The notes beneath the pieces were generated by a model that saw only the letters and a program-made list of their open reading frames with translations, was not told the DNA's origin and made no database searches. A stretch of DNA of 64,000 nt from Mesorhizobium sp. INR15. GTDB taxonomy: Bacteria; Pseudomonadota; Alphaproteobacteria; Rhizobiales; Rhizobiaceae. Positions within the stretch are counted from its first letter, which is position 1; every line of letters starts with the position of its first letter. The position numbers and the translations under genes are program-made. Positions 61,469-64,000 of this stretch are shown here, piece by piece. Location: NCBI RefSeq assembly GCF_015500075.1, contig NZ_CP045496.1, positions 2,366,001 to 2,430,000 on the forward strand. The letters are read 5' to 3'.

Positions 61469-63348
61469 TGACTGCCATCTACCGCTGGTTCGAGAACTGG
61501 GTCTACCCGTTTAGGGAGCCAGCGAATCTAAGGCCGCCGGCCAGTGTCGGCGGCTTCATCTGGCACTATGTCGGCCAGGCGAAATTCGCGTTCTTCGCCA
61601 TGCTGGTCATCGGCGGCATCGCGCCGCTGGTGGAAGCCGGGCTGTTCTATTTCGTCGGGCGGCTGGTCGATATCCTCGACCAGTTGCCCGGCGAACGCAG
61701 TTGGCACGCGCTGTGGAACGCGGCAGGTCCTGAGCTGGTCTTCATGATCGTCGTGGTGCTGGTCATCCGCACCATCGTCGTTGGCCTGTCGGCGCTGGTC
61801 GATGAGCAGACGATCACGCCGGGTTTCTACAATCTGGTACGCTGGCAGGCGCACCGGCATGTCTCGCGCCAGTCCTACGCCTTTTTCCAGAACGATTTCG
61901 CTGGCCGCATCGCCACCAAGGTCTGGCAGGCAGGGCAGGCGACCGGCGACCTGATGGAAAGCTTCATCGAGGTCGTATGGTTCATGCTCGTCTACACGGT
62001 GACGACGCTTGCGCTGGTCGCTGGCCTCGATCTGCGGCTGGCGGCATTGGTGGTGGTGTGGATCGCCGCCTTCGGCTTGCTGGCCAAGCTCTATCTGCCG
62101 GCGATCCGCAAGAATGCCGAGGCGACCGCTGAAGCGGGCTCTATGATCAATGGCCGCATCGTCGATTCCTACTCGAACGTGCAGACGCTAAAGCTGTTTT
62201 CGGCCGACGGCGACGACCGCTACATCAGGGGCGGCTTCGACATCTATCTCGACGCGCTGCGGCCTTTCACGCGCCGGCTGACCGGCGTGCGCATGGCGCT
62301 GACGATGCTGTCGGGCATCATGATCACCGCGATTGCCTGTTTTGCCGTCTATCTCTGGGTCGAAGGCTCGATCACCGTCGGTGCGGTCGCCTTCACGCTG
62401 TCGCTGGTGCTGCGGCTCAACATGCTGCTTGGCCGGCTGATGATGCAGCTCAACGGCATCCTGCGAAACCTCGGCGTGCTGGAAAACTCCAAGGCGCTGA
62501 TCTCGCAGCCGCTCGGCCTGACCGACGCGCCCGATGCGAAGGAGCTCATTGTGGCCGGCGGCCGCATCGAGGTGAAGAACGTCGAATTCCACTACGGCAA
62601 GGGCTTTGGCGTGCTCAATGGCATCGACCTTGTCGTGCGGCCAGGCGAGAAGGTCGGGCTGGTTGGCCCGTCCGGCGCCGGCAAGACGACGCTGGTCAAT
62701 CTGATTTTGCGCCTCTACGACCTCGAAAGCGGCCAGATCACCATCGACGGCCAGGATGTCTCAGGCGTGACGCAGAACTCGCTGCGCGCCAATATCGGCG
62801 TGGTCAGCCAGGACACGGCCCTGTTCCACCGCTCGCTGCGCGACAACATCAAGCTCGGCATGCCGGATGCCACCGACGCCGAGGTGATTGCCGCGGCGAA
62901 GAAGGCCGAGGCGCATGATTTCATCCTTGGTCTGCGCGACAACCGCGAGCGTGCCGGCTACGAGGCCTTTGTCGGCGAACGCGGCGTCAAACTGTCTGGC
63001 GGCCAACGCCAGCGCGTGGCGATCGCTCGCGTCTTTCTCAAGGATGCGCCAATCCTGGTGCTGGACGAGGCGACCTCGGCGCTTGATTCCGATATCGAGG
63101 CGGCGATCCAGGAGAACCTGACGCGGCTGATGGAGAACAAGACCGTCATCGCCATCGCGCACCGGCTGTCGACCATCGCGGCGCTCGATCGCCTGGTGGT
63201 GCTGGATGGCGGCCGCATCGTCGAACAAGGCACGCATGACGAGCTGGTGGCGCTGGATGGGCTCTATGCCCGGCTTTGGAAGCGGCAATCCGGCGGTTTT
63301 CTCTACCATGAGGACAGCGTGCTCGAAGAGACGCGGCCGGCGGAGTAG
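61465..63348 (+). CDS. ABC exporter, fused membrane and ATPase domains (second subunit)
   Basis: 627 residues of the same architecture as the preceding gene and clearly homologous to it. Walker A is GPSGAGKTTLV, signature LSGGQRQRVAIARV, Walker B ILVLDEATSALD. Both subunits keep the catalytic Glu, so neither ATP site is obviously degenerate. ATGATG at 61465 overlaps the upstream stop. The pair probably arose by tandem duplication. Confidence 0.92.
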   Translation: MMTAIYRWFENWVYPFREPANLRPPASVGGFIWHYVGQAKFAFFAMLVIGGIAPLVEAGLFYFVGRLVDILDQLPGERSWHALWNAAGPELVFMIVVVLVIRTIVVGLSALVDEQTITPGFYNLVRWQAHRHVSRQSYAFFQNDFAGRIATKVWQAGQATGDLMESFIEVVWFMLVYTVTTLALVAGLDLRLAALVVVWIAAFGLLAKLYLPAIRKNAEATAEAGSMINGRIVDSYSNVQTLKLFSADGDDRYIRGGFDIYLDALRPFTRRLTGVRMALTMLSGIMITAIACFAVYLWVEGSITVGAVAFTLSLVLRLNMLLGRLMMQLNGILRNLGVLENSKALISQPLGLTDAPDAKELIVAGGRIEVKNVEFHYGKGFGVLNGIDLVVRPGEKVGLVGPSGAGKTTLVNLILRLYDLESGQITIDGQDVSGVTQNSLRANIGVVSQDTALFHRSLRDNIKLGMPDATDAEVIAAAKKAEAHDFILGLRDNRERAGYEAFVGERGVKLSGGQRQRVAIARVFLKDAPILVLDEATSALDSDIEAAIQENLTRLMENKTVIAIAHRLSTIAALDRLVVLDGGRIVEQGTHDELVALDGLYARLWKRQSGGFLYHEDSVLEETRPAE

Positions 63349-63351
63349 GCG

Positions 63352-63666
63352 ATGTCAGTGCGCATGCCCTCGAATTTCAGCGGAGCCAGCGCTCAGGAAA
63401 CCGCGCTCGACCTGCTCGGCCATGAAATCCTCGCCGAAAAGGCGGCGGCACTGGGTCGCGCCGGACAGCGTGTCGAGGAAACGCTGGCCAGGCTCCGCGA
63501 CAATGGCGACGATCACGAGCATCGGCTCCGGTTGCTCAAGGATGCCGCCGAGGCGGTGCATGGCTATTTCATCCAGCGCGAACTGTGCGGCTTGCGCAAG
63601 CACGACGCCGTCATCCGCGAATACAGCATTCCGAAGGCCGTGCTGGCCAGGCTTGGAGCGAAATAG
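63352..63666 (+). CDS. small helical protein (DUF6665-like), function unknown
   Basis: 104 residues, mainly helical (LDLLGHEILAEKAAALGRAGQRVEETLARLRD). Resemblance to DUF6665 is tentative. It starts 3 nt after the second ABC subunit and is surely in the same operon, so it may be an accessory factor. Confidence 0.65.
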   Translation: MSVRMPSNFSGASAQETALDLLGHEILAEKAAALGRAGQRVEETLARLRDNGDDHEHRLRLLKDAAEAVHGYFIQRELCGLRKHDAVIREYSIPKAVLARLGAK

Positions 63667-63669
63667 AGC

Positions 63670-64000
63670 CTATTCGAGCCATTCCGTGATGAACGTGCCG
63701 TTCTCGTGGATGTCTACCGTTTCCAGCGGACCGGGACCGAGATTGGTGAATTTGTGCGGCGTGTGAGGCGGCACGATGACAACCTGGCCGGCTGACGCCT
63801 CGATTTCCTGGTCGCCGACGGTAAACAGCCCGGTCCCCTGACGGATGATGAATATCTCGCTGTAGGGGTGCGCGTGCAGGCGCGGGCCACCGCCGGCGTC
63901 GGGCAAGAAGTTGAAGATCAGGCAGGAGTTGGAGCCGTAGGGACCGCATTGCAGTTCGCCCTTCCAGCGGTCGGGGTGAACGGCCCATTGCTCGCGGTCG
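63670..64000 (-). CDS. cupin-domain protein (5' end beyond window)
   Basis: About 110 codons of the C-terminal part are visible; the frame stays open to 63999 at the window edge. The single cupin barrel shows metal-binding motif 1, HAHPYSEIFIIRQG, and motif 2 PPHTPHKFTN. Small cupins of this type are dioxygenases, isomerases or sensors; the role is unknown. It converges with the DUF6665-like gene. Confidence 0.88.
   Translation of the reverse strand, partial: DREQWAVHPDRWKGELQCGPYGSNSCLIFNFLPDAGGGPRLHAHPYSEIFIIRQGTGLFTVGDQEIEASAGQVVIVPPHTPHKFTNLGPGPLETVDIHENGTFITEWLE

Overview
The window is high-GC, gene-dense DNA of an alphaproteobacterium of the order Hyphomicrobiales, most like Mesorhizobium. 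This is inferred from the fused trpE(G) with a leaderless Trp leader peptide, choXWV, the moxR / DUF1285-Nudix-cca neighbourhood, the aerobic hemF, and intergenic mosaic palindromes of the RIME type. No tRNA, rRNA, prophage or CRISPR array was seen.

Layout. 1-1425: the 5' part of leuA (minus strand) with a Leu-rich leader peptide, an attenuator-like hairpin and a promoter. 1547-3494: an ATP-grasp ligase plus esterase pair. 3557-10278: an MFS pump with divergent LysR regulator, an AbrB-type membrane protein, a monooxygenase, an SDR, a DsrE protein and a duplicated-repeat exported protein. 10288-14315: vapBC, a CDF metal transporter, and trpE(G) with its full trpL attenuator. 14430-21226: metabolic enzymes, transporters and an FAD disulfide oxidoreductase. 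21230-24228: a two-component system beside a PepSY protein and a b-type cytochrome. 24279-27871: a GlxA-type regulator, an isochorismatase-like hydrolase and fhs. 28265-35547: an uncharacterised five-gene AAA-ATPase operon, interrupted by a 541-bp cassette made of a DUF559 nuclease gene between 59-bp inverted repeats. 35870-38847: a cytochrome c, LysR/DMT pair and thymidine kinase. 39084-42194: the choline ABC importer choXWV. 42216-46193: a second two-component system, small exported proteins and clpS. 46209-53152: a MoxR / DUF58 / BatA-DUF4159 / GATase-like operon. 53455-55975: DUF1285, Nudix hydrolase and CCA-adding enzyme. 56022-64000: DUF1059, hemF, soxR with a near-consensus SoxR promoter, trmL, two ABC exporter half-transporters and a cupin.

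How it works together. Two amino-acid pathway genes, leuA and trpE(G), each carry a leader peptide whose ATG lies 7 nt after a possible -10 hexamer. This suggests parallel ribosome-dependent attenuation. The trp version is textbook-complete; for leu the leader is clear but no canonical terminator was found. The most novel candidates are the AAA-ATPase operon, the nuclease-in-inverted-repeats cassette inside it, the leu leader, and a SoxR promoter that points at no recognisable target gene.
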